Both the position numbers and the translations under genes were made by a program. From Candidatus Bathyarchaeota archaeon RBG_13_52_12 (GTDB taxonomy: Archaea; Thermoproteota; Bathyarchaeia; TCS64), in NCBI GenBank assembly GCA_001774245.1, contig MEZF01000028.1, positions 49,992 through 55,460 of the forward strand: a stretch of DNA of 5,469 nt, written 5' to 3'. Of the stretch, positions 4,743 to 5,469 are shown one piece after another; the first letter of the stretch is position 1, and the number at the start of each line of letters is the position of its first letter. The notes below the pieces were generated by a model. The model was not told the origin of the DNA. It saw only the letters and a list, made by a program, of their open reading frames with translations, and searched no databases.

Positions 4743-5469
4743 ATGGACAGTAAAAAAAGGCTTATTTTCCTCGGAATATGGGGCGCAACATTCACAGCGA
4801 TGTTTGGCGACACGATCCCTCAGAGCTTTCAGCCACTCTTCATCACAGGTCTAGGCATCTCCCCCGCGGTCGTTGGCCTTGTCTACAATATTAGGAATAT
4901 TGAGCAGACTCTCCTTAGATTAATATCAGGCTCGCTGAGCGACATCTTTGGCAGAAAGAAACTCATCTTCCTCGGTTTAGCGTTCCTGACCTTCGTGCCT
5001 TTCATTTACTATCTCGCCCGCGACGCGGCGCTCCCTCTCATAGCTATGTTCGTGAGTGGACTTGGCATCAGTGTCTTGTTCCCACCAGCCGAGGCTTATG
5101 CCTCCAGCCTATATCCGCCAGAGAAGGCGGGGACAGCTATGGGCCGCTTCCACATGGGCTGGGCAACAAGCAGTATAATCGGCCCGAGCGTTGGTGGCTT
5201 CCTCGTCCTCTACTTCCCAGAATACAGGCCTATCTTTCTCATCGCGGGTGCTCTCACGGGAACGAGCATTATAATCTTCTGGTTATTCACCCGAGACGAC
5301 GTCGAACACAGCAACGGTGAGAAGATGTCGGGGGAGACCCTCAAACTCCTCAAGGAGTTCCCCTCTACGATGCGCCGAATGCTCGGCAATAGAAGAGTCT
5401 TCGTCGGCTCCGTCGCGGTCTTCAGCCACGCCTTCTGCCACTTTGGACTAATAACTTTCATCCCCCTCT
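4743..5469 (+). CDS. MFS transporter, drug:H+ antiporter-like, 3' end cut by the window
   Basis: An open frame from ATG 4743 runs to the window edge, giving 242 residues, about 60 percent of a typical 400-residue major facilitator. Hydrophobic segments are seen at about 7-25, 42-60, 73-92, 97-116, 138-158 and 163-182, then a charged cytoplasmic loop (183-215), and a seventh segment from 219. Motif A is GSLSDIFGRKK at 63-73 between helices 2 and 3. Helix 5 carries IIGPSVGG (145-152), which matches the antiporter motif C 'G-P-x-x-G-G' of drug:H+ antiporters, and PPEKAGTAMGR at 125-135 fits the loop before it. Export of a small compound by proton exchange is therefore likely; the substrate is unknown. 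It is divergent from hypC, with a 139-base shared gap. An internal ATG at codon 20 is less likely because it would remove most of helix 1. Confidence 0.9.
   Translation, partial: MDSKKRLIFLGIWGATFTAMFGDTIPQSFQPLFITGLGISPAVVGLVYNIRNIEQTLLRLISGSLSDIFGRKKLIFLGLAFLTFVPFIYYLARDAALPLIAMFVSGLGISVLFPPAEAYASSLYPPEKAGTAMGRFHMGWATSSIIGPSVGGFLVLYFPEYRPIFLIAGALTGTSIIIFWLFTRDDVEHSNGEKMSGETLKLLKEFPSTMRRMLGNRRVFVGSVAVFSHAFCHFGLITFIPL

Noticed and set aside
5210..5461. An 83-codon minus-strand frame at the window end
   Set aside because: It is antisense to the MFS coding frame, which has clear transmembrane segments and motifs.
1..5469. CRISPR array, insertion sequence, or a new defence or mobile system
   Set aside because: No direct repeats with regular spacing, no transposase or integrase, no terminal inverted repeats; all genes are ordinary core or metabolic types.

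Overview
The window is a compact, gene-dense stretch of an archaeal genome with moderate GC. Archaeal origin is shown by a beta-CASP ribonuclease of the archaeal CPSF type, an eL38-like ribosomal protein, a fragment resembling archaeosine-pathway tRNA enzymes, and AT-rich TATA-like boxes about 25-30 bases upstream of several start codons, with few strong Shine-Dalgarno sequences. eL38 is known from eukaryotes and mainly TACK/Asgard-type archaea, so a TACK lineage (for example Bathyarchaeia or Nitrososphaeria/Caldarchaeia-like) is the best guess. The exact clade cannot be fixed from this window.

Layout, left to right. Bases 1-313 (+) hold the C-terminal end of a probable ArcS/TgtA-family protein. 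Bases 314-486 are non-coding but rich in hairpins and carry a TATA-like box, suggesting a long structured leader. Bases 487-1746 (+) encode a beta-CASP ribonuclease without KH domains (aCPSF2-like). Bases 1808-2002 (+) encode the small ribosomal protein eL38, with its own promoter and Shine-Dalgarno site. A T-rich convergent terminator region follows. On the minus strand lie a class V PLP aminotransferase (2031-3191) and, upstream of it, a family I inorganic pyrophosphatase (3237-3773). A GNAT acetyltransferase (3867-4361, +) is divergent from the pyrophosphatase. Its stop codon overlaps that of the convergent HypC/HupF hydrogenase-maturation chaperone (4358-4603, -). Divergent from hypC is an MFS transporter (from 4743, +), cut by the window end.

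The left half is information processing: tRNA modification, RNA decay or 3'-end processing, and ribosome. The right half is general metabolism: pyrophosphate removal, aminotransfer, acetylation, hydrogenase maturation and transport. The genes do not form one pathway, and almost every gene seems to have its own promoter. I see no CRISPR array, mobile element, tRNA or rRNA, and no convincing new multi-gene system. The most interesting signal is the hairpin-rich leader before the ribonuclease gene, which contrasts with the short or absent leaders of its neighbours and could mean autoregulation of the RNase.
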